From Nitrososphaerota archaeon (GTDB lineage Archaea > Thermoproteota > Nitrososphaeria > Nitrososphaerales > Nitrosopumilaceae), in NCBI GenBank assembly GCA_027315065.1, contig DAHUYT010000003.1:1-33823 (forward strand): a stretch of DNA of 33,823 nt, given 5' to 3'. Positions 15,276-27,792 of the stretch are shown piece by piece. The notes beneath the pieces are model-generated. The model did no database searches, was not told the origin of the DNA, and saw nothing but the letters and a program-made list of their open reading frames with translations. Position 1 is the stretch's first letter; every line of letters begins with the position of its first letter. The translations under genes were made by a program, and so were the position numbers.

Positions 15276-15524
15276 TCATGCAAGAATTCTATGAGATGTT
15301 TTTTCTTTTAGTGAAATAAGATTTGTATCGTGTTCCTTCCACTGACGTGTAACAAGAATCTTGTCTCCATGAACATGACAGCCAGTGAGAAATTTGTTTC
15401 CATCCTCTAATGAAAAGTCTACAACGAATTTCTCCTACTTGTTTGCCTTTCTAAAATACGCAGATCCAAATCCAATTGAATATAGGTAATTGGGCCTCTG
15501 ATTCTTGCATCTTGAGGATGTCAT
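15276..15524 (-). pseudogene. Small gene interrupted by in-frame TAG
   Basis: From an ATG at 15524 (minus strand) the frame reads M-T-S-S-R-C-K-N-Q-R-P-N-Y-L-Y-S-I-G-F then F-R-K-A-N-K, meets TAG at 15435-15437, and continues without a break in the same frame as E-K-F-V-V-D-F-S-L-E-D-G-N-K-F, G-C-H-V-H-G-D-K-I-L-V-T-R-Q-W-K-E-H-D to TGA at 15276-15278. The whole would be about 82 residues and reads like one compact protein. One base change (CAG, AAG or GAG to TAG) would explain the stop. No start codon opens the second half. Probably a recent pseudogene; recoding is less likely. Confidence 0.5.
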
Positions 15525-15659
15525 TGACAGGTTAGGCCAAGGCTAGAAAAAGTCACAGTGCACTGTTGATACTAATGGGAGGTGCTCATACCGTAAATAG
15601 TATCTGTAATATTGCCAAAGTCGATATGGGCATACCTAACCCTTTAAATTGAGCAGATC

Positions 15660-15665
15660 GGAGGT
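15660..15665 (+). promoter_or_regulatory. Shine-Dalgarno for the membrane-anchored LEA-like gene
   Basis: GGAGGT, 7 nt before the ATG at 15673, is complementary to the 16S 3' end. It selects this ATG over the out-of-frame ATG at 15669. A TATA-like CTTTAAAT (about 15642-15649) is so close that a transcript starting about 25 nt later would omit the site, so a farther promoter may also exist. Confidence 0.5.
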
Positions 15666-15672
15666 TAAATGA

Positions 15673-16470
15673 ATGTCAGACGATACAATTAGGCTAGTCC
15701 GATCACTTATTGATGCTAAAAAAGGAGACACCGCAAGATTACAGCAAATACTCGATATATTGCAACAAGGTAACGCTATTGATATTTCTGATCAAACCTA
15801 CCTACGAGAGCTTTCTGGAGAATCAGAATCCAAAGACTCTGCAATCATTTCAGATTTTTCTGATAAAAAAACACTCACGCAAGAGCCTTTTGATTCTCTA
15901 GAAGTTGCGCCTAAAGAGGAAGAAGCCAGCGAAAGTCTAGATGATGATGCAGGAATACGTGATACTAGAAATGCGCCTTCAAGAAAAAAAATTGCGATAG
16001 TAACGGCTGTGATTGTTGCAATAGTTGTGGCATATGTTGGACTTGACTCATATGCAGTCAGTACGCTTCAATTCCGCCCTAATACCAGTAATGACTATCA
16101 AATATCCCCAACGGAGGTTCACATACAGGCCGATGTATGTAATCCATCCTTCTTTCCTGCCAGTTTTAACAAGTATGTGATAACGGCATTTTACAATTCA
16201 AGCGTTATAGAAAAGGCCGAAATTGAAGGAAGCACGTTATCCTCCAAAACAATGACCACAGTCGATGGCGTCTTTGCATTAAATACAACCGCCATATTAA
16301 AACTAAAGCAAGAGAATGCCACATTTGATCCAACACTTGCAAGAATTACCACAAGTGTTGACGCCCCGATATTTGGAGTTATTCCGTTTTCAGTAGTAAA
16401 ACAGTACTCTGCTGTGCAATTCAACGATGTGCTCAAAAACGGCCCTCCAGGATCTTTTAGTTGTAACTAA
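15673..16470 (+). CDS. Membrane-anchored protein: shared N-terminal domain plus LEA14/WHy-like outer domain
   Basis: 265 residues. Residues 1-50 (V-R-S-L-I-D-A-K-K-G-D-T-A-R-L...Y-L-R-E-L-S-G-E) match the N-terminus of the protein at 3957. Next an acidic linker (55-100), one membrane helix (about 107-124), and an outer domain whose V-H-I-Q-A-D-V-C-N-P-S-F-F-P-A and later strands resemble LEA14/WHy domains. Topology is likely N-in, C-out, so it could pass signals or tether a cytosolic partner through the shared domain. Its stop overlaps that of the convergent thioesterase gene. Confidence 0.65.
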   Translation: MSDDTIRLVRSLIDAKKGDTARLQQILDILQQGNAIDISDQTYLRELSGESESKDSAIISDFSDKKTLTQEPFDSLEVAPKEEEASESLDDDAGIRDTRNAPSRKKIAIVTAVIVAIVVAYVGLDSYAVSTLQFRPNTSNDYQISPTEVHIQADVCNPSFFPASFNKYVITAFYNSSVIEKAEIEGSTLSSKTMTTVDGVFALNTTAILKLKQENATFDPTLARITTSVDAPIFGVIPFSVVKQYSAVQFNDVLKNGPPGSFSCN

Positions 16471-16979
16471 CTGTGTCTTATTTTCTCCCGTTCCTTGAGC
16501 CTTTGTAGCATTCTTTTTTCTCCATCCGCAAATCTTCGTTTGTCTTCTTCGGTTTCAAGTAAAAGTGGCGGAACCTCGGTGGTCTTACCGTCAGGTCCCA
16601 ACGCAACAATCGTAACATAGGCGGTATTTGTCAGGGTTTTGGTTCCAGTCAGTAAATCTTCTGCCTCTACCTTGATCTCTATTTCCATTGATGAACGATG
16701 AACATAGTTTAGCCTCGCATTGATAATAAGCGCGTTTCCAACGTACACTGGTTTTAGAAAATTTACCCTGTCTATACTTGCAGTTACAGTGTTGGTTCGT
16801 GAATGTCTCTGCGATACCAGTCCTGCAATCAAATCGATCTGTTTTAGTATCTCACCACCAAAAACGTTTCCTGCAGGGTTTGCATCTGACGGAAACATCC
16901 TGACAGTCATTTCTGCTTTTGACTCGTTTGGACTTTTTGGTGAAAGGACCATATTGTTGTCAAAAATCAAAACATGCAT
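16467..16979 (-). CDS. Acyl-CoA thioesterase, hotdog fold (YciA/BACH-like)
   Basis: 170 residues. The hallmark D-A-N-P-A-G-N-V-F-G-G-E-I-L (32-45) followed by Asp49, then strands (V-T-A-S-I-D-R-V-N-F-L-K-P-V-Y-V-G) identify the acyl-CoA hydrolase hotdog family, which cleaves acyl-CoA to free acid and CoA in the cytoplasm. A downstream Met10 (M-V-L-S-P-K) is an equally good start and would remove a hydrophobic nonapeptide. The tail is charged and helical (K-R-M-L-Q-R-L-K-E-R-E-K). Confidence 0.85.
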   Translation of the reverse strand: MHVLIFDNNMVLSPKSPNESKAEMTVRMFPSDANPAGNVFGGEILKQIDLIAGLVSQRHSRTNTVTASIDRVNFLKPVYVGNALIINARLNYVHRSSMEIEIKVEAEDLLTGTKTLTNTAYVTIVALGPDGKTTEVPPLLLETEEDKRRFADGEKRMLQRLKEREKIRHS

Positions 16980-17058
16980 TTATTGGTTCTGTTAAATCTG
17001 TGATGATCCTGACAATGTTTGTATAATCACAATTCATTTTCATGCCACAACTCGTAAT

Positions 17059-17077
17059 GTTGTGATGCGTGATAAAA
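17059..17077. repeat. Short inverted repeat in hemL downstream gap
   Basis: A CACAAC/GTTGTG repeat with a 7-base spacer lies near here in the 272-base gap (16980-17251) between the thioesterase and hemL. The gap holds no gene I can support; the repeat may be part of a promoter or be chance. Confidence 0.2.
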
Positions 17078-17251
17078 TCAATAAAACAAAGCTGCACATT
17101 AGACAATAACCTATGGAATACCATTACAGCTGAATCTATCGGGGAACGGATAAATCACAACTGATAATACTTGTAGTTGGATATAAGCTACGGATTTAAA
17201 AATAATGCTATGTATCATCAGTAAGATTTGTTGCAGAACAGGTATCGTTAT

Positions 17252-18559
17252 TTACTTTAGCGAATCTGAAAATCTACTTGATGCTTCAATCAGACCCTTG
17301 ATGTCTGATTCGTCGTGGGCATATGAGATTGCCCCAAGCTTTCCTGGCAGGAAAAATATTCCATCTCTTGCAATCATCTCGAAGTGATATTGATGTAATA
17401 GATCAATGTTACACTTTGCAGCATCTGACGCATTTTTTACCTCCGTTACTCCGTTTGCCAAAAAGTGTGGCATAAAAAGGGATCCCATTCCGGTAATGAC
17501 AGCCTTATCATTGAAAATTTTACCAAGTTCACTTCTTGCCAGATCTCCAAGCTTTCCTATCTTCTTGTACACGCCGGGATTTTTTTTGAGGAATTGTAAC
17601 ATTGCTCTTCCTGAAGTCATTGTAATGGGATTTGCAGAAAATGTTCCACCGCCAACATATGATCTATCAAATCTTGTATGAGTCTGTGTATCGGAAATTT
17701 TCATTACTTCTTCTTTTCCACATATGACACCAACTGGAAATCCACCGCCAACAATCTTTCCAAGTGTTACAATATCAGGATCTAGTCTCATGGAAGTGTA
17801 CATACATCCAAATGAAAATCGAAATCCTGTTACAATCTCATCAAGCAAGAATAATGCATTATTTTTATGGGCAAATTCCTGTATGCCTGATAGGTATTCT
17901 CTTGTTGCAGGAATGCATCCTCCGCCGCCTAGCACTGGCTCAATGATCACACCTGCAAGATCATCTTTTACTGATTGTAATATCTGAACTGACTTTTCAA
18001 GATCGTTATATGGTATTGATACGATGTGAGAATCATCTGTCAGGCCAAGACTTTCTGGCTGCTCAAATGGCCAGTTGACTGACTTGAGCAGGTCTGTGGT
18101 ATAACCATGCCAGCCCCCATCAACTTTGGCAATTATCTTTTTTCCAGTAACAGCTCGTGCAATCCTTACTGCGTACATTGTAGACTCGGTACCGGTAGAA
18201 ACATACCGAATTTTTTCAGCTACTGATACTGCATTTTGTATTACTTCGGAGAACAATACTGTCATCTCATTTACAGTACCATGCATCCAGCATGACGGCA
18301 GCTGTTTTTTGACAAGACTTGCAACAGGCGGTGCGGCGTGTCCTAGTATGAGACTCCAGTGTCCCATCCAGTAATCTGTATATCGGTTTCCATCGATATC
18401 TGAAATGAACTTGCCCTTTGCAGACTTGGTAACAAACGGATATGGCTTGAAAAATCTTATGTTATGGCTTACGCCATTGACGTGAAACTTTTTTGATTTC
18501 TCAAACACTTGGGCAGATTTTCTAGTTTTTTTCTTGTAGATTTCAACTGCAGAAGACAA
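17252..18559 (-). CDS. hemL: Glutamate-1-semialdehyde 2,1-aminomutase
   Basis: 435 residues, the normal length. Pyridoxal-phosphate Lys268 lies in [14 protein letters not shown]; other hallmarks are [22 protein letters not shown] and [10 protein letters not shown]. It turns glutamate-1-semialdehyde into 5-aminolevulinate, the C5 route to tetrapyrroles (haem, cobalamin). The start is TTG at 18559. Position next to the rRNA operon is conserved in many Thaumarchaeota; here a tnpB element lies between. A class III aminotransferase of other substrate is possible but less likely. Confidence 0.85.
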   Translation of the reverse strand: MSSAVEIYKKKTRKSAQVFEKSKKFHVNGVSHNIRFFKPYPFVTKSAKGKFISDIDGNRYTDYWMGHWSLILGHAAPPVASLVKKQLPSCWMHGTVNEMTVLFSEVIQNAVSVAEKIRYVSTGTESTMYAVRIARAVTGKKIIAKVDGGWHGYTTDLLKSVNWPFEQPESLGLTDDSHIVSIPYNDLEKSVQILQSVKDDLAGVIIEPVLGGGGCIPATREYLSGIQEFAHKNNALFLLDEIVTGFRFSFGCMYTSMRLDPDIVTLGKIVGGGFPVGVICGKEEVMKISDTQTHTRFDRSYVGGGTFSANPITMTSGRAMLQFLKKNPGVYKKIGKLGDLARSELGKIFNDKAVITGMGSLFMPHFLANGVTEVKNASDAAKCNIDLLHQYHFEMIARDGIFFLPGKLGAISYAHDESDIKGLIEASSRFSDSLK

Positions 18560-18638
18560 TGAACAAACTAGAGTTGAGGACCAATATTATTGATCGGAAA
18601 AAAATGCAGATTTTGAGCGTCGATTTGTGAATGGTTTA

Positions 18639-18760
18639 GGTTCTGTCAAGTTATCGGCTCCGTGCCTTCAAACCCAACTTGCTTCCATCCGCTCTGAGGA
18701 TTACCGGCGTTCCCAGGTTCCCCTTCATCGCTTCATCTGAGAGCCCACTAGGATTGCAGA
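18639..18760 (-). ncRNA. Probable omega-RNA scaffold / right end of the tnpB element
   Basis: On the minus strand the last part of tnpB and its right end (to TTGACAGAACC at 18639-18649) are strongly conserved with the decayed copy at 2970-3100 although that copy no longer codes, which suggests selection or recent shared origin at the RNA/DNA end. In IS200/IS605 elements the omega-RNA covers this region, with a guide of about 16-20 nt just beyond the element (18638 down to about 18620). The 5' limit given here is approximate. Confidence 0.5.
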
Positions 18761-19826
18761 ACCGTTGCAACCCCTTGTAAGATATGTTCATGGCAGCTAC
18801 GACGTCACGGTCTATTGTTCTCTTACAACTACTGCACCACAATTGACGATGTTGAAACATGTCCTCTTGGGTTCTACTCCCGCATATTGGACACAGTATG
18901 CTGGTGCGCACCGGTGATACGAATCGTACTGGTATTCCTTCCCATGCTGATTTGTATTGTATCTGTCTTTGCAGCTCATAGAAAGGCCAAGAGTTCATCA
19001 TGCCTCTGTACTTTCTACCTTGATAGTTTCCTTTTCTGTACAGTTTTCTAATTCCCTTGATATCTTCCAATACAATCATGGAGCGAGATTCTCTTGCTTT
19101 ACTTACAATATCTTTTGAGATTCGGTTTAGAAACTGTCTTACTCTTCTTGCCATTCTGTTACCTAATTTTGAATAGACTTTCTGCCTTATCCTGTGGTCA
19201 TTGCGTTTGAATGATGATGTTACTTTTTTGGTTCGATATGTGATCTTTGGAAGGTCCTCCATGTTATACATTGTTACTTTATCAGAATTTCCAACTGTAA
19301 CATTTCGTAGGTTCCTGTCTATTCCGACTACATTATCGCATTTAGTTTCATCAATTTCCTTTTGTATGCCAAGACTGATTGAATCTGGCGTGATTACAAA
19401 TGACTTGACCTTGAGTGACTTGTCTGAGAGAATTGCTTGTGTATGGTGGTTAAGTATAATGTGAACATATCTTCTATCTCCCACTGGAATTGAAAGTAAC
19501 ATTCCATTTATCTTGAAGCCGTAACATGAAACAAGATATGGTTTTTGTACGTATGGAGATTTTGGAGTCCTGCCTTCTCTAATTGAGCGCTTCATTTGGG
19601 CTAGCCTGCCACAGGCCTGAGAGATGGCGGTAAGCTTGTATCTTGACTGGATATCATATTTTTTGAGATCATGGTAGTGATTTGATGAGAATTTTTTCAG
19701 TGTTGATATCTTGTTATCAAGACCTATTCTGATACATTCGTTTACCATTTGACGGAATGTTTCCATCATGGTACAAAGTTCTTGGTTTTGTGCAAATCGT
19801 TGTCTTACTGCTTTGTATACTAACAA
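18651..19826 (-). CDS. tnpB: RNA-guided nuclease TnpB, IS200/IS605 (IS1341-type) element
   Basis: 391 residues, full TnpB length. RuvC residues are intact: Asp170 (V-V-G-I-D-R-N), Glu254 (I-V-L-E-D-I), and Asp339/Asp341 (I-D-R-D-V-V-A-A-M-N). The zinc ribbon C-P-I-C...C-S-S-C is complete, and the N-terminal half has the basic helical character of the family. TnpB uses an RNA from the element's right end to cut DNA at the donor site and favours retention of the element. No TnpA transposase is present, so movement would need one in trans. TTG start at 19826. It lies between hemL and 16S, divergent from the rRNA operon. A decayed relative is at 2836-3100. Confidence 0.9.
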   Translation of the reverse strand: MLVYKAVRQRFAQNQELCTMMETFRQMVNECIRIGLDNKISTLKKFSSNHYHDLKKYDIQSRYKLTAISQACGRLAQMKRSIREGRTPKSPYVQKPYLVSCYGFKINGMLLSIPVGDRRYVHIILNHHTQAILSDKSLKVKSFVITPDSISLGIQKEIDETKCDNVVGIDRNLRNVTVGNSDKVTMYNMEDLPKITYRTKKVTSSFKRNDHRIRQKVYSKLGNRMARRVRQFLNRISKDIVSKARESRSMIVLEDIKGIRKLYRKGNYQGRKYRGMMNSWPFYELQRQIQYKSAWEGIPVRFVSPVRTSILCPICGSRTQEDMFQHRQLWCSSCKRTIDRDVVAAMNISYKGLQRFCNPSGLSDEAMKGNLGTPVILRADGSKLGLKARSR

Positions 19827-19925
19827 GGTGCCAGTTCTACTGACATCGCATAATAAATCAGCAGGTTATTTCATAATAACGCGATCTATCAATTTACAAA
19901 CCGAAAATCAGACCGAACCCTAATG

Positions 19926-19936
19926 GTTTATATTAT
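19926..19936 (+). promoter_or_regulatory. Probable rRNA operon promoter (TATA box)
   Basis: TTTATATTATT, about 240 bases before mature 16S, is the best TATA box in the 343-base gap 19827-20169. Initiation would fall near 19955. The rest of the gap is the 16S leader, with no protein gene I can support; a minus-strand frame there is a shadow. Confidence 0.5.
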
Positions 19937-20076
19937 TTCGCTTTGATCCCATTTTTGCATACGTAACAGCAAGGCGGCGCTTGTGATGACAACTTGGTAT
20001 TGTACCATCGTATGATTCACAGGCCTCCAGTTGCGCATACAAGATGTGGGTATGACCTAACGGTTTTATCTGAAAT

Positions 20077-20111
20077 TTGAAGAAGTGTGTGAATCCACCA
20101 ATTCCCAATAT
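20077..20111 (+). other. 16S rRNA processing stem, 5' strand
   Basis: TTGAAGAA-GTGTGTGAATCCAC and a further CCCAAT pair with 21649-21681 downstream of 16S, with one bulged base and an internal loop of 4-5 bases. This encloses all of 16S and is the precursor stem cut by the archaeal splicing endonuclease; the internal loop is the likely cut region. Confidence 0.8.
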
Positions 20112-20169
20112 AATGTGTGAATTAAAAGTCGTACTTCGACAAGGTACTTGAAAAAGTACCGATTAAACG

Positions 20170-21640
<1,471 letters not shown>

Positions 21641-21648
21641 AGAAAATA

Positions 21649-21681
21649 ATTGGGTTGTGTGGATTCACACACTTTCTTCAA
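21649..21681 (+). other. 16S rRNA processing stem, 3' strand
   Basis: Pairs with 20077-20111 (GTGGATTCACACAC is the core of this strand). It begins a few bases after the 16S 3' end. The 16S-23S spacer that follows (to about 21787) has no tRNA-Ala, unlike most euryarchaeal operons. Confidence 0.8.
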
Positions 21682-21753
21682 CAAAAGATGCAACTGGATA
21701 GGAAACTATCCGGTGAAGGATGTAGCTGGTAGTCGAGACCCGGCACTAGCGAT

Positions 21754-21787
21754 GATCGTCGTGTATAGTCGTGTAATATGTGACTGA

Positions 21788-21788
<1 letters not shown>
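21754..21788 (+). other. 23S rRNA processing stem, 5' strand
   Basis: GATCGTCG-TGTATAGTC and ATGTGACTGAA pair with 25178-25213 after 23S. Together they enclose the whole 23S including its intron. Confidence 0.75.
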
Positions 21789-25177
<3,389 letters not shown>

Positions 25178-25180
<3 letters not shown>

Positions 25181-25213
25181 AGTCACATACATAGAGACTA
25201 TATGCGACGATTC
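25178..25213 (+). other. 23S rRNA processing stem, 3' strand
   Basis: TTCAGTCACAT, GACTATA and CGACGA pair with 21754-21788. It closes the 23S precursor; transcription probably ends soon after, though no clear T-rich terminator is visible before 25290. Confidence 0.75.
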
Positions 25214-25291
25214 ATTTTATTTTGAATCCTAGTGGATACTATATTGGAATAATTGCAGGAACTTTTTATGGTATAATGGTACCTGTATGTC

Positions 25292-25450
25292 ATGGTACTT
25301 GGCATGATCTGGATTCTTCCAGGAATGATTCTTTTGGGGGCAATGCTCTTTGGCGGAATTCATTTGTGGATTAAAAGAAGAAGGGAAGCCCAAAATCCTG
25401 ACTTGTATGGTTCAAAGATTCGGCCTGATTTTTACGAAGATGAAAAGTAA
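25292..25450 (+). CDS. Small single-span membrane protein
   Basis: 52 residues: M-V-L-G-M-I-W-I-L-P-G-M-I-L-L-G-A-M-L-F forms one membrane helix, followed by basic R-R-R-E-A-Q-N-P-D and an acidic end (Y-E-D-E-K). A TATA-like ACTTTTTATG (25261-25270) about 25 nt before the ATG at 25292 supports a leaderless start; Met5 (25304) is the alternative. The next gene begins 2 nt after its stop, so the two form an operon. Confidence 0.6.
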   Translation: MVLGMIWILPGMILLGAMLFGGIHLWIKRRREAQNPDLYGSKIRPDFYEDEK

Positions 25451-25452
25451 TT

Positions 25453-25800
25453 GTGTGTCCAGTGGAAACATTTGAAAAATACCAAAGTTACCAAATACAT
25501 GACATGAATGAATTAAAAATACCTGGAAACAGAATTCCAAAAGATTCCGTTTACAAGAAAAGAAACTGTGATAAAGAAAAATGCGGTAAAGAAGGCAGTT
25601 ACTCTTCAAAGCGAGGATACTTTTGTTTGGATCATATACTAGATTATGATATGCCATGCCACAATGATGACTGCCCAAGAAAGGGGCTTGCCATGGACAA
25701 ACTAGTTTCAGAAATTAAAAAAGACATCAAGGGAGACTTGCATCAGATATTTTTGTGTCAATCCTGTGGTTATAGACACGATCATACAGTAAATGTTTAG
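25453..25800 (+). CDS. Small Cys-rich, probably zinc-binding protein
   Basis: 115 residues with four Cys groups: N-C-D-K-E-K-C-G, Y-F-C-L-D-H, P-C-H-N-D-D-C-P-R and L-C-Q-S-C-G-Y-R-H-D-H. This gives seven Cys and several His, enough for two zinc sites of ribbon type. It is soluble, with a basic Lys-rich middle, so nucleic-acid or protein binding is plausible. Family not recognised. GTG start at 25453, 2 nt after the small membrane gene. Confidence 0.6.
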   Translation: MCPVETFEKYQSYQIHDMNELKIPGNRIPKDSVYKKRNCDKEKCGKEGSYSSKRGYFCLDHILDYDMPCHNDDCPRKGLAMDKLVSEIKKDIKGDLHQIFLCQSCGYRHDHTVNV

Positions 25801-26187
25801 TTGAGACTCAAAAATATTGGAAGTCTTGAAGACAGGGATAACAGTTTGCAAGTCTTACAGAACTCAAACCAAAATGGAGGCGTCTTTGTATTTCAGTCTG
25901 ATCAACTAGATAAAATTGTAAAAACTGGAAAATCTATGGATGAACGGCGTTTGGTACTTGCTTTGGATGTCTAACTGATATCAAGGTGGAACCAGACGGT
26001 CTTATCTACATTGTATCTTATTCTGATGGCAATATATAGAATAATTCTAAAACAGTCTCTTGAATCAAACCATCTCTCTGAAAGGCTTCAGTATCTTGTA
26101 TATGCTGCACCAGTTACAGCTGGGACTATGTTTGTGCGATATCATACAAAATCAAAGAAAGAATCTATGCCAAATAGAACAGAATAA
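25801..26187 (+). pseudogene. Decayed beta-propeller gene (sorbosone/glucose dehydrogenase-like tail)
   Basis: Translated fragments in changing frames read G-G-V-F-V-F, L-D-K-I-V-K-T-G, F-G-T-C-F-G-C-L-T-D-I-K-V-E-P-D-G-L-I-Y-I and S-D-G-N-I, then I-Y-R-I-I in another frame. T-D-I-K-V-x-P-D-G-x-I-Y-I-V-S-Y-S-D-G-x-I-Y-R-I is typical of the last propeller blade of PQQ-type sugar dehydrogenase-like proteins. Frame changes near 25950 and 26030 break it. The last 53 codons (ATG at 26026) are open and include a hydrophobic stretch (L-V-Y-A-A-P-V-T-A-G) that may be a C-terminal anchor, or a small gene of its own. Confidence 0.5.
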
Positions 26188-26279
26188 AACAAATCTCTTG
26201 ATACATTACATGTTTGTCTCTAAATAAATTTCATATGTGAAATGACAAGCAATTTTAACAATGCGGTTGAACTCAAGTA

Positions 26280-27749
26280 GTGTATCAAATCAATTCCCAT
26301 AGAGCTAACTGGATTCTTTTAGGATTACTAGTGTTATCTGGATTTACTCATATTTGGAACGCTGTAGAATTTCCAGCGATTTTCTTCGACGAGGGTGTAT
26401 ACATGAGGAGGGCCATGCATGTATTAGCAGGTCTTGGTCCGCAAGAATCATTTTTCTATGATCATCCTTACTTTGGTCAAATGTTTCTGGCATCAGTTCT
26501 AGGTTTGATTGGGTTTCCAGGCTCTCTTCATGTATCTACAAGCCCAAATTCCATATCCATGCTATATCTAGTGCCCAGAGTTATAATGGGAATACTTGCA
26601 ATAGTTGATACATTTCTAATTTACAAGATTGCGGAAAATCGCTATGGCAAAAAAGTTGCATTAATTTCATCCATGCTGTTTGCTGTCATGCCAATCACAT
26701 GGCTTGTGCGGGAAATACTTCTTGATTCGATATTGCTACCGTTTCTCCTGTTGTCCATTTTGCTGGCCCTAAATTCAAAAAACTCTAATCACAAAAGCTT
26801 GATGGTTTTGCTTTCAGGCGTTTGTATGGGGTTGGCGATATTTACCAAAATTCCGGCATTTGCTATGATGCCGCTGATTATAGGTATTGTATACTTCAAT
26901 GAAAAAAAACCAAAACTTGTGGGGCTTTGGCTAGTTCCAGTGATTCTGATTCCATTTCTCTGGCCTCTTCAGAGTATAGAAACTGGACAGTTTGATCTCT
27001 GGACTAAAGATGTCCTTGGACAAACAGAAAGGCATAGTTATGGCTTGCCATACATATCATACCTTTTTTTCCAGATGGATCCCATTTTATTTATTTTGGG
27101 AATTGGAGGTATTGCTTTTTGTATTTACAGAAAAGACTATTTTATTTTGATGTGGTTCATACCTTTCATAATTTTTCTTCTTGCCATAGGATATAGCCAA
27201 TATTTTTATTGGATTCCTGTCTTGCCCGTATTTTGTATATCTGCATCTATTCTAATAGTACAATCTCTTGGACGAATCAAAAGAGTAAATCTAAGAAAAA
27301 GTTTTCCAATTGTTGTAGTTTTGGGTATAGGAGTATTCGGCCTGGGAGGAACTTTATTGCTCATAACTACAAATATGTCATCAAGCGAGTTCCAGGCGGC
27401 TTCATTTGTCTTGCAACACGTAAAGGATAATGACAACAAGACCACAATCCTTGCAAGCCCTGTGTATTCTTGGATATTTAATTATGTATTTCACAAACAA
27501 AATGTGTTTATTGACTACTCTCTTGCCCTCTTTGAACCAATAACTACTGAAAAAATTGTATTGATTGCAGATCAACATTACGTGATGGTAGATATGAGCA
27601 GAGGAAAACAACTTCAACAATTGTACAATGACTCAAAGACGATCGCTACGTTTGCAGGTAACACTCAAGGGTATAATATTTCGCTTTATCCTTATACGAG
27701 TCTCAAGGTAAACTATGAAGAAAATCCCATCAAGATTAAGGAAAAGTGA
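26280..27749 (+). CDS. Membrane glycosyltransferase, GT39/ArnT-PMT-like (GT-C fold)
   Basis: 489 residues with about 11-12 membrane helices. The first outer loop carries F-F-D-E-G-V-Y (Asp37-Glu38), the catalytic acidic pair of GT-C enzymes, and a later loop reads F-F-Y-D-H-P-Y-F-G-Q as in the family. It should move a sugar from a polyprenyl-phosphate donor onto a protein or lipid on the outer face. The convergent neighbour encodes a DPM1-like enzyme able to make such a donor. GTG start at 26280. Confidence 0.8.
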   Translation: MYQINSHRANWILLGLLVLSGFTHIWNAVEFPAIFFDEGVYMRRAMHVLAGLGPQESFFYDHPYFGQMFLASVLGLIGFPGSLHVSTSPNSISMLYLVPRVIMGILAIVDTFLIYKIAENRYGKKVALISSMLFAVMPITWLVREILLDSILLPFLLLSILLALNSKNSNHKSLMVLLSGVCMGLAIFTKIPAFAMMPLIIGIVYFNEKKPKLVGLWLVPVILIPFLWPLQSIETGQFDLWTKDVLGQTERHSYGLPYISYLFFQMDPILFILGIGGIAFCIYRKDYFILMWFIPFIIFLLAIGYSQYFYWIPVLPVFCISASILIVQSLGRIKRVNLRKSFPIVVVLGIGVFGLGGTLLLITTNMSSSEFQAASFVLQHVKDNDNKTTILASPVYSWIFNYVFHKQNVFIDYSLALFEPITTEKIVLIADQHYVMVDMSRGKQLQQLYNDSKTIATFAGNTQGYNISLYPYTSLKVNYEENPIKIKEK

Positions 27750-27792
27750 TATTTACCCTAAAAAGGGAAAATGTGTAAATATAAAAAAAGCA

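Noticed and set aside
17406-18374. Several plus-strand frames opposite hemL
   Set aside because: hemL explains the region with motifs throughout; the opposite frames are composition shadows.
21682-21753. tRNA-Ala in the 16S-23S spacer
   Set aside because: No acceptor pairing, no TTCGA T-loop and no anticodon arm can be formed in the roughly 70 bases left.
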